A stretch of 64,000 nt of DNA from Photorhabdus cinerea (GTDB lineage: Bacteria; Pseudomonadota; Gammaproteobacteria; Enterobacterales; Enterobacteriaceae): the NCBI RefSeq assembly GCF_011189575.1, contig NZ_PUJW01000020.1, positions 1 to 64,000 on the forward strand. The letters are read 5' to 3'. The translations under genes were made by a program, and so were the position numbers. Shown here in pieces: positions 44,096 to 53,666 of the stretch. The number at the start of each line of letters is the position of its first letter. Position 1 is the stretch's first letter. The notes beneath the pieces are model-generated. The model saw only the letters and a list, made by a program, of their open reading frames with translations, was not told where the DNA came from and searched no databases.

Positions 44096-46810
44096 ATGCT
44101 TATCCCATCAAAACTGAGTCGTCCTGTTCGTCTGAATAATACGGTCTTGCGTAAGCGCTTGTTAATCAGACTGAATGAGTCGTCTAACTATCGTCTTGTG
44201 TTAATAACTAGTCCCGCTGGTTACGGCAAAACTACATTAGTCTCTCAATGGGCGGTCGGGCAGGATAATCTGGGATGGTATTCTTTGGATGAAAGTGATA
44301 ACCAACCGGAACGTTTTGCTAGCTATCTTATCGCGGCGTTACAACAAGCTACGCAGGGGCACTGCGTTAAAAGTGAAGTGCTAGCCCAAAAACACCAATA
44401 TGCCAATTTACCTGCTCTCTTTGCTCAATTGTTTATTGAACTCAATGAGTGGCAGCGTCCGATTTTCCTGGTGATTGATGATTATCATCTGATTATGAAT
44501 AATGTTATTCATGAGGCCATGAGGTTTTTCCTGCGTCATCAGCCTGAGAATCTTACTTTAACGATCTTATCACGTAATTTACCTTTTCTTGGGATTGCCA
44601 ATCTGCGTGTGCGTGAGCAATTGCTGGAAATCGATAGTCAGCAACTGGCTTTTGATCACCAGGAAACCCAGCAATTTTTTGACAAGCGTTTGACCCCATC
44701 GCTTGACGCCGACGATTGTAAACGCCTGTGCAACGAAGTGGCTGGCTGGGCAACGGCGCTTCAGCTGATTGCGCTTTCAGCGCGGCAGTCGTGTGATGCC
44801 GCTGAATTGTCGGCTAAACGTTTATCGGGCATTAACGCCAGCCATCTTTCCGACTATTTGGTGGATGAAGTATTGAATCAGGTGGATAAATCAACCCGTG
44901 AATTTTTGTTGCGCAGCTCTATTTTGCGCTCTATGAATGATGGTTTGATCGTTCGTCTTACCGGCGAAGAGAATGGTCAACAGCGTCTTGAAGAAACCGA
45001 GCGCCAGGGGTTGTTTATCCAGCGTATGGACGATTCTGGCGAATGGTTCCGCTTTCATCCACTTTTTGCCTCATTTTTACGTCAGCGCTGTCAGTGGGAA
45101 ATGGCGTTGCAATTGCCGGAGTTGCATTGTGCTGCCGCAGAAGGCTGGTTGGTTCAGGGATATCCGGGTGAGGCTATTCATCATGCGCTGGCTGCGGGCG
45201 ACACTGCCATGTTGCGTGATATTTTGTTGCAACATGCCTGGGCGTTGTTTAACCACAGTGAGCTATCTTTGTTGGAAGAGTGCATGAATGCGCTGCCTTA
45301 TGAGCAATTGTTGGAGAGTCCGCGTCTGGTGTTGCTTCAGGCTTGGCTGGCTCAAAGCCAGCACCGTTACTCAGAGGTCAATACACTGTTGAACCAGGCG
45401 GAACAGGCGCTGCAACAGAAACAAATTGCTATTGAGCCGGATCTATTGGCTGAGTTCGACGCTCTGCGGGCTCAGGTGGCTATCAATAGTGGCAAGCCGG
45501 AGATGGCTGATAAGCTGGCAAAAAAAGCTTTGGCGACACTGCTTCCTCAGAATGAATACAGTCGTATTGTCGCGACCTCAGTGGAAGGTGAAGTATTACA
45601 TTGTAGAGGTGAACTGGCGGACGCGTTGATGCGAATGCAACAAACCGAGCAGCTCGCACGCTGTTTCCACGTTCACCACTATACTTTGTGGGCACTTTTA
45701 CAGCAAAGTGAGATTTTACTGGCCCAGGGGTACTTGCAGACGGCTTATGAAATGCAGAATAAGGCATTTGAATTGATTCGGGAACAGCATCTGGAGCAGC
45801 TTCCGATGCATGAATTCCTGTTACGTATCCGCTCACAACTTTTGTGGTGTTGGTCCCGTCTTGATGAAGCTGAAGAAGCAGCACGTCGTGGTTTGGATGT
45901 GTTGGCCAACTTCCAACCTCAACAGCAGTTACAATGCTTAACACAACTGGCTAAATGTTCTTTGACCCGAGGAGATATTGATAATGCCAGGCGTTATCTG
46001 GCTCGTTGTGAAAACCTATTGAATAATGGGCAATATCACAGAGACTGGCGAACAAATACTGACAAACTACGAGTCATTATTTGGCAGAGTATGGAAGATA
46101 AAAGCGCCGCTATTCGGTGGTTGGCACAGACCGAGCGACCAGAAAGCGTGAATAACCATTTTAATCAGGGTCAGTGGCGTAATATTGCCCGTGCTCAGAT
46201 CTTGCTTGGTTTGTATGATGAAGCCGAACCCATTTTGGATACACTGAATCAACATGCCAGGGAATTGCAACTAATAAGCGATCTGAACCGAAATCTACTG
46301 TTATGTAATTTGCTTTATTGGCACACCGGGCGAAAAGGTGAAGCGCAGAGTGTCCTTATAGAGGCATTGGCTCTGGCTAACCGAACAGGGTTTGTCAGCC
46401 ATTTTGTGATTGAAGGCGAGTTGATGGCCCAGCAGTTACGCCAACTTATTCAACTCAATACCCTGTCTGAACTGGAGTTGCATCGGGCTCAGCGTATTCT
46501 GCGGGATATCAACCGTCAACATCGCCATAAATTTGCTCATTTTGACGAAAGCTTTGTCACACAGTTGCTGACACATCCTGATGTTCCAGAGCTTATTCGC
46601 AATAGTCCACTTACTCAGCGTGAATGGCAGGTCTTGGGGCTGATTTATTCAGGTTACAGCAATGATCAGATTGCTGCGGAGTTGGATGTAGCAACGACAA
46701 CCATTAAGACCCATATACGGAATCTGTATCAGAAGCTGGGGATTGCGAATCGCCAGGAGGCGATTCAGCAGGCTCAGCAACTGATGCAGATGATGGGGTT
46801 AGGCGTGTGA
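44096..46810 (+). CDS. malT: maltose regulon activator MalT
   Basis: MalT is a STAND-class ATP- and maltotriose-dependent activator. The 904-residue protein (E. coli 901) has an N-terminal NTPase with Walker A SPAGYGKTTLVSQW (about residue 40) and Walker B FLVIDDYHLI. A TPR-like sensor region follows, then a C-terminal LuxR-type HTH (LTQREWQVLGLIYSGYSNDQ, AELDVATTTIKTHIRNLYQK). The start agrees with the family MLIPSKLSRPVR. It activates malPQ and the other mal operons. Confidence 0.97.
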   Translation: MLIPSKLSRPVRLNNTVLRKRLLIRLNESSNYRLVLITSPAGYGKTTLVSQWAVGQDNLGWYSLDESDNQPERFASYLIAALQQATQGHCVKSEVLAQKHQYANLPALFAQLFIELNEWQRPIFLVIDDYHLIMNNVIHEAMRFFLRHQPENLTLTILSRNLPFLGIANLRVREQLLEIDSQQLAFDHQETQQFFDKRLTPSLDADDCKRLCNEVAGWATALQLIALSARQSCDAAELSAKRLSGINASHLSDYLVDEVLNQVDKSTREFLLRSSILRSMNDGLIVRLTGEENGQQRLEETERQGLFIQRMDDSGEWFRFHPLFASFLRQRCQWEMALQLPELHCAAAEGWLVQGYPGEAIHHALAAGDTAMLRDILLQHAWALFNHSELSLLEECMNALPYEQLLESPRLVLLQAWLAQSQHRYSEVNTLLNQAEQALQQKQIAIEPDLLAEFDALRAQVAINSGKPEMADKLAKKALATLLPQNEYSRIVATSVEGEVLHCRGELADALMRMQQTEQLARCFHVHHYTLWALLQQSEILLAQGYLQTAYEMQNKAFELIREQHLEQLPMHEFLLRIRSQLLWCWSRLDEAEEAARRGLDVLANFQPQQQLQCLTQLAKCSLTRGDIDNARRYLARCENLLNNGQYHRDWRTNTDKLRVIIWQSMEDKSAAIRWLAQTERPESVNNHFNQGQWRNIARAQILLGLYDEAEPILDTLNQHARELQLISDLNRNLLLCNLLYWHTGRKGEAQSVLIEALALANRTGFVSHFVIEGELMAQQLRQLIQLNTLSELELHRAQRILRDINRQHRHKFAHFDESFVTQLLTHPDVPELIRNSPLTQREWQVLGLIYSGYSNDQIAAELDVATTTIKTHIRNLYQKLGIANRQEAIQQAQQLMQMMGLGV

Positions 46811-46942
46811 CTCGTCACGGAACATGATTTATAAAGAGCGCAGCCGATAGAAACAGCTTACTTGGTGTGTTTTCTTCTTCCATTTTCCCAGTCATTCCGG
46901 TGTACAAAATCATTTCTCGGAGTCATTTCTGTGCGATAGATG

Positions 46943-48139
46943 TTAGGACCTTAGAGAGACGATTTGTCCCTTAAGGCTATGACTTAGTGAACGTGCTGAT
47001 AGAGCCAACAGGGCACCTAGTAGCATCACCAGCATCAGAGACTGTTTAGGGGAAAATGGTAGCACCATCGCTATCAACGATATGATGGAGCCAATAGCCA
47101 TTTGGATGAATCCTACTAATGCAGAAGCTATTCCCGCCTCGTCAGAATAAGGTTCCAGTGCATAACTGGTCGCGGGCCCCATAACAAACGCAAGACCTGC
47201 GCAAGCGAAAGCAACTGGCAACATATAACTTAACCAGTGTTGGCTGGCTACGTTTGGCAGCAGATATATTCCTGAGAATAGAGATAGGCTACCCAGTGCT
47301 ATCAAAATTGAACCTAATAGCAAGCAGAAAGGACGGCCAGCTCGATGAATGATTTTATTGGCGATCAGGAAAGCGATCATAGTCCAGAGTCCGTTGCCAC
47401 CAAAAATCAATGAAAATATTAGTGGTGAGATATGGCCTTCAGTCATGAGCACCGTTGGTGCAAATGAAATATAAGTAATTACTATTCCCATGACGACGGC
47501 GTTAACCAGTGCAAAATGCATAAATCGAGCATTGCTGAGAATTTGATAATATTGTTTCAGTGGAAGCCCATGAATTTGCTTGGTGTTTGCAGGGCGCGTT
47601 TCTGGCAGCCAGGTAGCAATAATAAACAATACAATAACGGAGTAGCAGACCAGAGACCAGAATGGTGCCCGCCAATTAAAAATTTCAGCTAAAAGACCAC
47701 CGAGCAATGGAGCGAAAGCAGGAACAATATTCAACGTACTGTTAAGAAAACCGTAGGCTTTAGCTGCTTCGTCACCGTTCAGGCGGTCGCGTACACCGCT
47801 GATGCAGACGACACTGGTACAGCAGACAGCACATCCTTGAATAATCCGCGCAGCGATAAAGACTTCGGAATGGGTTGAAAGTGCTGCGATCATAGAACCG
47901 AGGATGTATAAAGTGATACCAATTAAGGCAACAGGCCGACGGCCAAATTTATCTACCAGTGGTCCGGCAATTAATTGCCCCAGCCCCATGATTAACAGAA
48001 ATAAAGAAATCGTCGACTGAATAACTTCATTATTAACCTGAAAATCTTCAGCGATGGTAGGAATTGTAGGTAAAAACAAATCGATACCTAGCGGTCCAAA
48101 AAGGACCAGACTAAGTAGTAGAAGAATGTAATTTCGCAT
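46943..48139 (-). CDS. Bcr/CflA-family drug efflux transporter
   Basis: A 398-residue, 12-helix MFS protein of the Bcr/CflA type. Marks are GPLGIDLFLPTIPTIAEDF in helix 1, GPLVDKFGRRPVALIG (motif A), ARIIQGCAVCCTSVV and PAFAPLLGGLLAEIFNWR. It probably exports a hydrophobic drug or a product of the cell. It faces malT convergently, with no visible partner gene. A regulatory link to the neighbouring amino-sugar-like operon is possible but unsupported. Confidence 0.88.
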   Translation of the reverse strand: MRNYILLLLSLVLFGPLGIDLFLPTIPTIAEDFQVNNEVIQSTISLFLLIMGLGQLIAGPLVDKFGRRPVALIGITLYILGSMIAALSTHSEVFIAARIIQGCAVCCTSVVCISGVRDRLNGDEAAKAYGFLNSTLNIVPAFAPLLGGLLAEIFNWRAPFWSLVCYSVIVLFIIATWLPETRPANTKQIHGLPLKQYYQILSNARFMHFALVNAVVMGIVITYISFAPTVLMTEGHISPLIFSLIFGGNGLWTMIAFLIANKIIHRAGRPFCLLLGSILIALGSLSLFSGIYLLPNVASQHWLSYMLPVAFACAGLAFVMGPATSYALEPYSDEAGIASALVGFIQMAIGSIISLIAMVLPFSPKQSLMLVMLLGALLALSARSLSHSLKGQIVSLRS

Positions 48140-48795
48140 GTGTATTCTTTTTATATTTCAATAAGTGGTGGTGGTTTTATTGGCAAATAGGCTTAGTGGA
48201 ATTCATTCTTTAGCACGACCAAAGATCTTGGATACACCATACTATTGGCAAGTCATTTCAAGCTGGCGATAGGTATGTTCAAGGATCGCGCACGGATTAA
48301 ACCCTTTACTTTTTTTAAAGCCTGAACTTTATACGAGCTATTCATCGGTGTAAACCAACTAGCTCGTGTGGGTATTTTTATATCGGTCGAGAGTCTGGCT
48401 ATCTTCAGATAAAAAAGCACACCGTTTCTGGCAAATCAGAAATGATCAGGAATCTTTTAATACATTTCATCACCTATCAGAGAATAGTCTCAGGCCATAA
48501 AATGCCCTTATCGCCTCAGCAGAGCTGTAAGATGGAAAATCTTTGGCACAGTTTCACAGGATTTTAAACATAATTTCTTGTCACTAACCATATGAACCAG
48601 CAGTTCTGTTTGTAATTGACTATTCATTCAAAATAATAAAGTATTTTATACAAAATACTTTAATTTTTTAAATGTTTTTTGGGTGCTTGTGGGTTTTTTG
48701 TTGATCTAAATTAATTTTAAGTCAATATTCTCTTATCTGTTAAAGATTATTGTGCTTTCTTATGGTTAGAAATGGTTAATTAAGGTAATAAGATC
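48140..48795. other. intergenic region between divergent efflux and aminotransferase genes
   Basis: No gene is supported. An inverted repeat ACGAGCTA/TAGCTCGT (48333-48340 with 48360-48367) followed by a T-rich stretch could be a regulatory or terminator structure. The last 100 bases are very AT-rich and presumably hold the promoter of the operon at 48796. Confidence 0.4.
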
Positions 48796-50046
48796 ATGGA
48801 AAATGGAAAACGGTTTGAAGATATGCTTTCTCGCTTTGTTGGAAACGGCCCTTATCTAGAAATAGATGGTGAAAAGTATATTGATGCGGCTTCGGGAACA
48901 TTTAACCTTCCACTTGGGTACACTAATCGCAGAATAGCAGAAAAATTAAAACAGCAGATCGATAGATGTATACATCTAAGTTCAGCTTATACTCATGAAA
49001 TGTCCCAATATATTTTGGGAAAATTAGTTAAACATACCCCTGAAGGCATTAATAAGATATGGTTGCGCGATGTTTCCGGCTCTGGTGCGGTTGAGTGTGC
49101 AATTCGTATTGCTCAAAAAGCAACAGGTCGGTCTGGGGTTATCTCCTTCTTTCTGGCTCATCATGGTCAATCTTTAGCCACAGCACAAATTTCTGGTAAT
49201 GCTTTTAGAATTAAAGACTTCCATGTCAATATTGATGGTTCTTTAAAAGTTCCGACTCCTGCCAGTGTCATGTCTGAATTGGGGCCGAACACAGAGCCAA
49301 ATCAGTATTTTGACCTGGAACAATTTATCCAATTGGGGTCAAATGACAATATTGCCTGCTTAATCATTGAACCTATCCAGGGAAATGGCGGAAATATCGT
49401 TTTCCCTGTTGATTTTTACCGTAAGATCAGAGAGATCTGCCATAAACATAATATTATTATTATTGCAGATGAAGTGCAGACTGGGTTTGGACGCACAGGG
49501 ACATTCTTCGCCTCAACCGGTTACGCTAAAGAGCTAGAACCAGATATTATTGTCTTTGCTAAAGGCGCTGGTGGTATCGGTATTCCGACTGGTGGTGTGC
49601 TGATGCGCAGTTCATTGGATGTATTGGAATCATTCGAACATTCTAGTACATCAGGCGCTAATCCCCTTTCATTAACCGCTCTCAACGAAATTATCGATAT
49701 CATCGAAGACGAACATGTTCTGGAGAATGTGCAGCGTAACGAAGCTTATTTGCGTGATGGCTTATTAGCATTACAACATAAATATCCAGAAATTACTGGT
49801 GTCAGGGGAGTTGGTTATATGTTTGGCTTTGATACGCCATCACCGGAATTTGCGGCACAAGCGATTGCAATAGCGAATTCTCATAACTTAATTATCCGTG
49901 GCTCTCGTTATGGTAAAGGCCGTGCACTTAAAGTTCGTCCGCCGTTAATTTGTACTCAGGAACATTTAAACGAAATTCTGCATAAACTTGATCTAACTTT
50001 TACTGATCTGACTTTAGGGATGCTGGACAACAAGGAGGTAGCATAA
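48796..50046 (+). CDS. class III PLP aminotransferase
   Basis: A 416-residue class III aminotransferase. Marks are the N-terminal cofactor-loop region ASGTFNLPLGY, SGSGAVECAIRIAQ (phosphate-binding), IIADEVQTGFGRTG (Asp for the pyridine N), and the PLP lysine in VFAKGAGGIGIP. It converts a ketone or aldehyde to an amine or the reverse. Its stop codon overlaps the start of the next gene (zinc dehydrogenase) by one base, indicating tight coupling: dehydrogenase makes the carbonyl and this enzyme aminates it. The substrate is unknown. Confidence 0.88.
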   Translation: MENGKRFEDMLSRFVGNGPYLEIDGEKYIDAASGTFNLPLGYTNRRIAEKLKQQIDRCIHLSSAYTHEMSQYILGKLVKHTPEGINKIWLRDVSGSGAVECAIRIAQKATGRSGVISFFLAHHGQSLATAQISGNAFRIKDFHVNIDGSLKVPTPASVMSELGPNTEPNQYFDLEQFIQLGSNDNIACLIIEPIQGNGGNIVFPVDFYRKIREICHKHNIIIIADEVQTGFGRTGTFFASTGYAKELEPDIIVFAKGAGGIGIPTGGVLMRSSLDVLESFEHSSTSGANPLSLTALNEIIDIIEDEHVLENVQRNEAYLRDGLLALQHKYPEITGVRGVGYMFGFDTPSPEFAAQAIAIANSHNLIIRGSRYGKGRALKVRPPLICTQEHLNEILHKLDLTFTDLTLGMLDNKEVA

Positions 50047-51107
50047 TGAAAGCACTGAAATTTAATCGCGTGTGGGATGTTGAAATCCGGGATGTTGAAC
50101 CGTTACGCTGTGTTGAGCCTGATGATGTTGTCGTTGATATTGCGGTGTGTGGTGTTTGTGGTACAGATGTTGGGATTATCACCGGATCTTATCCTGTTGC
50201 CATTCCGGGAACTACTCTGGGTCATGAAACAACAGGTGTTGTTGCTCAAATAGGAGAGAGTGTAACTCGTTTTAACGTGGGTGATCGTGTGGTGATCAAC
50301 CCAACCTATTCCTGTGGACACTGCCGGATGTGCCAGACAGGAAGTCCAAATCATTGCGAAAGAAAATTGGGAACCGAAGCTGGAGTTTCCTATGACGGGG
50401 CATTTGCTGAGCAGTATCTGGCTAAAGAGAGTGCCCTGATAAAACTGGATGATCATGTCAGTATGGAAGAGGCATCTCTGACTGAACCACTTAGCTGCAC
50501 ATTGACCGGTGTCGATAAGCTGGCGATTACTCACACTAATATTCGTGCAGCGGTCACTGGGGCAGGCCCAATGGGGATGCTCTATATTTGGGCTTTACAC
50601 GCAAGAGGTGTTAAGGCTTTCATGGTCGAGAAAAACGAAAGTCGTGTTCAGTTTGCCAGAGAAAATTTGCCGCCAGAATGTGAGTTGTATACTGATTTTG
50701 ATGAAGCTTTAACACAACAATATGGTGACAAATCGGCGCTTATCGATCTATGTGTGGATACTACCGGTCAGCTAACTGAGTACGTTTTCGAACATTTGGC
50801 TCCCGGAGGGAAATTGTTGAATGTTGCACTTAAAGATAAACATGCCAATCTTGATATCCTTAAAATTGCCGATAAGAGTCTTTCAGTCATTGGTTCGATT
50901 GATTCTCTGAATAACAGCTTTGAACGTGCTTATACTATGATCCGTGATAGGGTTATTCCGGCAGGTCGTCTGGTCAGTCAGGTTTTTGATTTTAATGATT
51001 ACTTGCAGGCTTTTCTCACTGTGGGTTGTGATATTGCGGGCAAAACCCAAAAACCGCTCTCTACCCCAAACTGTAAAGTATTGATCCGTATTTCTGATCT
51101 CAAGTAA
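50046..51107 (+). CDS. zinc-dependent medium-chain alcohol dehydrogenase
   Basis: A 353-residue MDR-family enzyme. It has the catalytic zinc ligand in CGVCGTDVGI, GHETTGVV, the structural-zinc cysteines in CGHCRMCQTGSPNHC, and a GAGPMGML nucleotide-binding turn. It resembles sorbitol, threonine and 2-deoxy-scyllo-inosamine dehydrogenases, which oxidise secondary alcohols. It is translationally coupled to the upstream aminotransferase, with a HAD phosphatase after 13 bases. Together they look like sugar or cyclitol amination. Confidence 0.9.
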   Translation: MKALKFNRVWDVEIRDVEPLRCVEPDDVVVDIAVCGVCGTDVGIITGSYPVAIPGTTLGHETTGVVAQIGESVTRFNVGDRVVINPTYSCGHCRMCQTGSPNHCERKLGTEAGVSYDGAFAEQYLAKESALIKLDDHVSMEEASLTEPLSCTLTGVDKLAITHTNIRAAVTGAGPMGMLYIWALHARGVKAFMVEKNESRVQFARENLPPECELYTDFDEALTQQYGDKSALIDLCVDTTGQLTEYVFEHLAPGGKLLNVALKDKHANLDILKIADKSLSVIGSIDSLNNSFERAYTMIRDRVIPAGRLVSQVFDFNDYLQAFLTVGCDIAGKTQKPLSTPNCKVLIRISDLK

Positions 51108-51120
51108 TGGAATTTTTCAC

Positions 51121-51753
51121 ATGGATAACTTTAATGTGATTTTTGATATTGATGGGGTCATCGTTGACAGTGAACAACTGCACTTTGATGTTCTTCGTGC
51201 TTTAGCACCTGATTACACGCATCATGTGCAACCGCAGCAACTTATTGGTCTGAGTTTAGAAGAAACGTTGAATTACATTGGCGTTCCCGCTCAGCAGCAG
51301 GAAGCGATCACCGTCCAAATTGTCTCTGTTTATAAGGATAAGCTGTCTCGAAGTTATCTTCGTCCGGGAATTTCTGAGCTGATATCAGCTTTACAACAGC
51401 ACAATATCCCTTTTGGCTTTGTCTCTACTGCGCCGCGGGAAGTATGCTTGGCTAATATTGGATTATTGGAGCTGCGCGAAAGCCCGGCGTTGATCTCTGG
51501 TGACGATGTTGTGAGGACTAAGCCTAATCCCGATCCTTATCTTGCTATGTTGAAATTGAAGTCTATGGATGTTCATCAGACATTAGTAATTGAGGATACG
51601 GATTTAGGGATTACAGCAGCAACACTGGCGGGTATTCCCTATGTATATGCCTGGCCTCATGCGTTATCCGTTGCAGAGCAATATCAGCAAGCAACCCGTG
51701 TTATTGGGGCGCTGACAGATATTCCGCAATTTTCTAAAATTAATTTTGTGTAA
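51121..51753 (+). CDS. HAD-superfamily phosphatase
   Basis: A 210-residue HAD hydrolase of the beta-phosphoglucomutase/phosphatase subgroup. Motif I is FDIDGVIVDSEQLHFDV, motif II SerThr is FVSTAPRE, motif III lysine is KPNPDPYLAML, and motif IV is VIEDTDLGITAA. The last enzyme of the aminotransferase-dehydrogenase group, it may remove phosphate from a sugar phosphate product. A perfect terminator hairpin follows it. Confidence 0.9.
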   Translation: MDNFNVIFDIDGVIVDSEQLHFDVLRALAPDYTHHVQPQQLIGLSLEETLNYIGVPAQQQEAITVQIVSVYKDKLSRSYLRPGISELISALQQHNIPFGFVSTAPREVCLANIGLLELRESPALISGDDVVRTKPNPDPYLAMLKLKSMDVHQTLVIEDTDLGITAATLAGIPYVYAWPHALSVAEQYQQATRVIGALTDIPQFSKINFV

Positions 51754-51756
51754 CTT

Positions 51757-51795
51757 AATGCCCTCCATTATTAGTCATATCGGAGGGCATTTTAT
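51757..51795 (+). terminator. terminator or attenuator between the phosphatase and MFS genes
   Basis: AATGCCCTCC (51757-51766) and GGAGGGCATT (51782-51791) form a perfect 10-bp stem followed by TTT and an A/T-rich run. It lies directly before the ribosome binding site of the transporter gene, so it may only attenuate read-through. Confidence 0.75.
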
Positions 51796-51815
51796 TTATA
51801 TAGAAGGAACATGAG

Positions 51816-52967
51816 TTGTCTGATCAGAATATTGTCTCTTTGGTAAAACAACCCATTATGGCGACACGTGCCGCTTTTTTTATTGCTGGTTTTAGCCTTG
51901 CAAGTTGGGCTCCCCTCATTCCTTTAGCTAAAGAACGTCTGCAACTTGATAATGGTGCTATGGGGCTCCTAATGCTGGCATTCGGTATCGGTTCTTTCAT
52001 TATGATGCCGATGGCTGGAATGTTAGCAGCACGTTTCGGATGCCGACAAATTTTTACTTTATGTACCTTATTGGTGTTAGTGATGTTGCCAGGGCTAAGC
52101 GTATTACCTACACCGCTGACGCTGGCTTGTGCTCTATTTATCTTTGGTGCTGGCATTGGTGCAATGGATGTTGTGGTAAATATCCATGCTGTCATGGTTG
52201 AGAAAATGGCCCAGCGGTCAATCATGTCTGGTTTTCATGCATTGTTCAGTCTGGGGGGAATAGCCGGTGCTGGCTCGGTTAGTGCATTATTGTATCTGGG
52301 AGTATCACCTTTTCAGGTGACGATCATGGCGGTGCTACTTATTATTCTGTTGCTGCTGCCTGCATGGAGTGGATTATTGAACGAAGCAGAATCGGGTAAT
52401 ACACCATTCTTTGCTGTACCCCGTGGAGTCGTTATTTTGTTGGGTTTTCTCTGTTTTGTTGCCTATATTATGGAAGGATCAATGCTGGATTGGAGCGGTA
52501 TATTATTAACCAGCGTGCATAATATTAGCAGCCATCAGGCCGGGATAGGTTATACCCTTTTTGCTATTGCTATGACATCCGGTCGCCTTTTAGGTGATAA
52601 GATCATTGCCCTTTATGGACACAGACGAGTTTTTATTAGTAGTGCTTTATTAGCTACTTCTGGATTTATCCTTATTTACTCAGCATCAACAGCAACGATA
52701 CTGGGACTTTCCTTCTTAATGGTTGGTGCAGGATTATCTAATATCGCTCCAATGCTTTTTACCGCTTCTGGACAACAGAAAATTATGCCTGACTCGCTGG
52801 CAGTTGCTGCGGTTTCTACCATGGGATATTCAGGGATCTTGTTGGGACCTGCCATTATTGGTGGGGTAGCGCATATTGTGACATTACATGGTGCTTTTGC
52901 GTGTGTTGCTTTACTCTCTGTTTCCTTACTTGCAGGATATAAATTTGTTCATTCAAGCGGAAGATAA
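51816..52967 (+). CDS. MFS transporter (YbjJ-like)
   Basis: A 383-residue, 12-helix MFS protein. The first helices read ATRAAFFIAGFSLASWAPLI, then MLAARFGCRQIFTL (motif A region), AGIGAMDVVVNIHAVMVE and HALFSLGGIAGAGS, as in the YbjJ-type family of sugar or metabolite transporters. The start is TTG at 51816, seven bases after GAAGGAA; the ATG at 51811 is out of frame and a later ATG at 51858 would shorten it. It lies in the same direction as the three enzymes upstream and DUF1349 downstream. Confidence 0.85.
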   Translation: MSDQNIVSLVKQPIMATRAAFFIAGFSLASWAPLIPLAKERLQLDNGAMGLLMLAFGIGSFIMMPMAGMLAARFGCRQIFTLCTLLVLVMLPGLSVLPTPLTLACALFIFGAGIGAMDVVVNIHAVMVEKMAQRSIMSGFHALFSLGGIAGAGSVSALLYLGVSPFQVTIMAVLLIILLLLPAWSGLLNEAESGNTPFFAVPRGVVILLGFLCFVAYIMEGSMLDWSGILLTSVHNISSHQAGIGYTLFAIAMTSGRLLGDKIIALYGHRRVFISSALLATSGFILIYSASTATILGLSFLMVGAGLSNIAPMLFTASGQQKIMPDSLAVAAVSTMGYSGILLGPAIIGGVAHIVTLHGAFACVALLSVSLLAGYKFVHSSGR

Positions 52968-52981
52968 CAGGAGGAGTTTCT

Positions 52982-53563
52982 ATGAGTTTGTCACAATATC
53001 ATTGGCTTAATGAACCAGTTGATTGGAAATGTGGAAGCGACTGGCTTGATGTCACTACAGATCATAAAACCGACTTTTGGCAACAAACATGGTATGGCTT
53101 TGAACGTCATAATGGTCATGTTTTTGGTCGTTATATTGAGGATGATTTCACCTTTCAACTCTGTATTGAAGGCTGTTTTGAACATTTATACGATCAAGCG
53201 GGAGTCATGTTATTAGTCGATGAGAAACATTGGCTGAAAGGGGGAATTGAATATTCTGATGGTCAGGCCACGATTGGTAGTGTATTGACACGTAATCATT
53301 CTGATTGGTCTATGGGAGTATTTCCCGGTAATTGCAATAAATTCTGGTTACGCCTGACCTGTGAAGAAGGGTATTTAAGGCTTCAATATTCTGTTGATGG
53401 TTTACTATGGCCACTATTAAGACTATCTCCTTTTTTTGAGGGTAAACAACGTGTCTTTGTTGGCGCAATGTGTTGTTCTCCAGAACGGCATGGATTACAA
53501 GTGCGGTTTTCTGATTTCAGGCTTACACCGCCAATAAAAAAACCATTGCATGATTTAAGTTGA
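52982..53563 (+). CDS. DUF1349 concanavalin A-like protein
   Basis: A 193-residue DUF1349 protein. It begins with YHWLNEPVDWKCGSDWLDVT, then DFWQQTWYGFERHNGHVF, GVMLLVDEKHWLKGGIEYSD, and ends SDFRLTPP. The family folds as a laminarinase/concanavalin-like beta-sandwich and may bind carbohydrates, but its function is not established. GGAGGAG precedes the ATG. It follows the transporter by 14 bases and closes the operon, ending in a bidirectional hairpin. Confidence 0.85.
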   Translation: MSLSQYHWLNEPVDWKCGSDWLDVTTDHKTDFWQQTWYGFERHNGHVFGRYIEDDFTFQLCIEGCFEHLYDQAGVMLLVDEKHWLKGGIEYSDGQATIGSVLTRNHSDWSMGVFPGNCNKFWLRLTCEEGYLRLQYSVDGLLWPLLRLSPFFEGKQRVFVGAMCCSPERHGLQVRFSDFRLTPPIKKPLHDLS

Positions 53564-53603
53564 CCAAGGCTATTTCAAAGAATTGTGCCTACTGGAATAA
53601 GCC

Positions 53604-53640
53604 TTAAAACGCCCGGAGCAGTGAGCTGCGGGCGTTTTAA
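53604..53640. terminator. bidirectional terminator
   Basis: TTAAAACGCCCG (53604-53615) pairs with CGGGCGTTTTAA (53629-53640). A- and T-runs on both sides serve DUF1349 on the plus strand and the convergent carbohydrate-binding-like gene. Confidence 0.85.
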
Positions 53641-53666
53641 TATCAAACTATGTCGAAGCTAAATAT

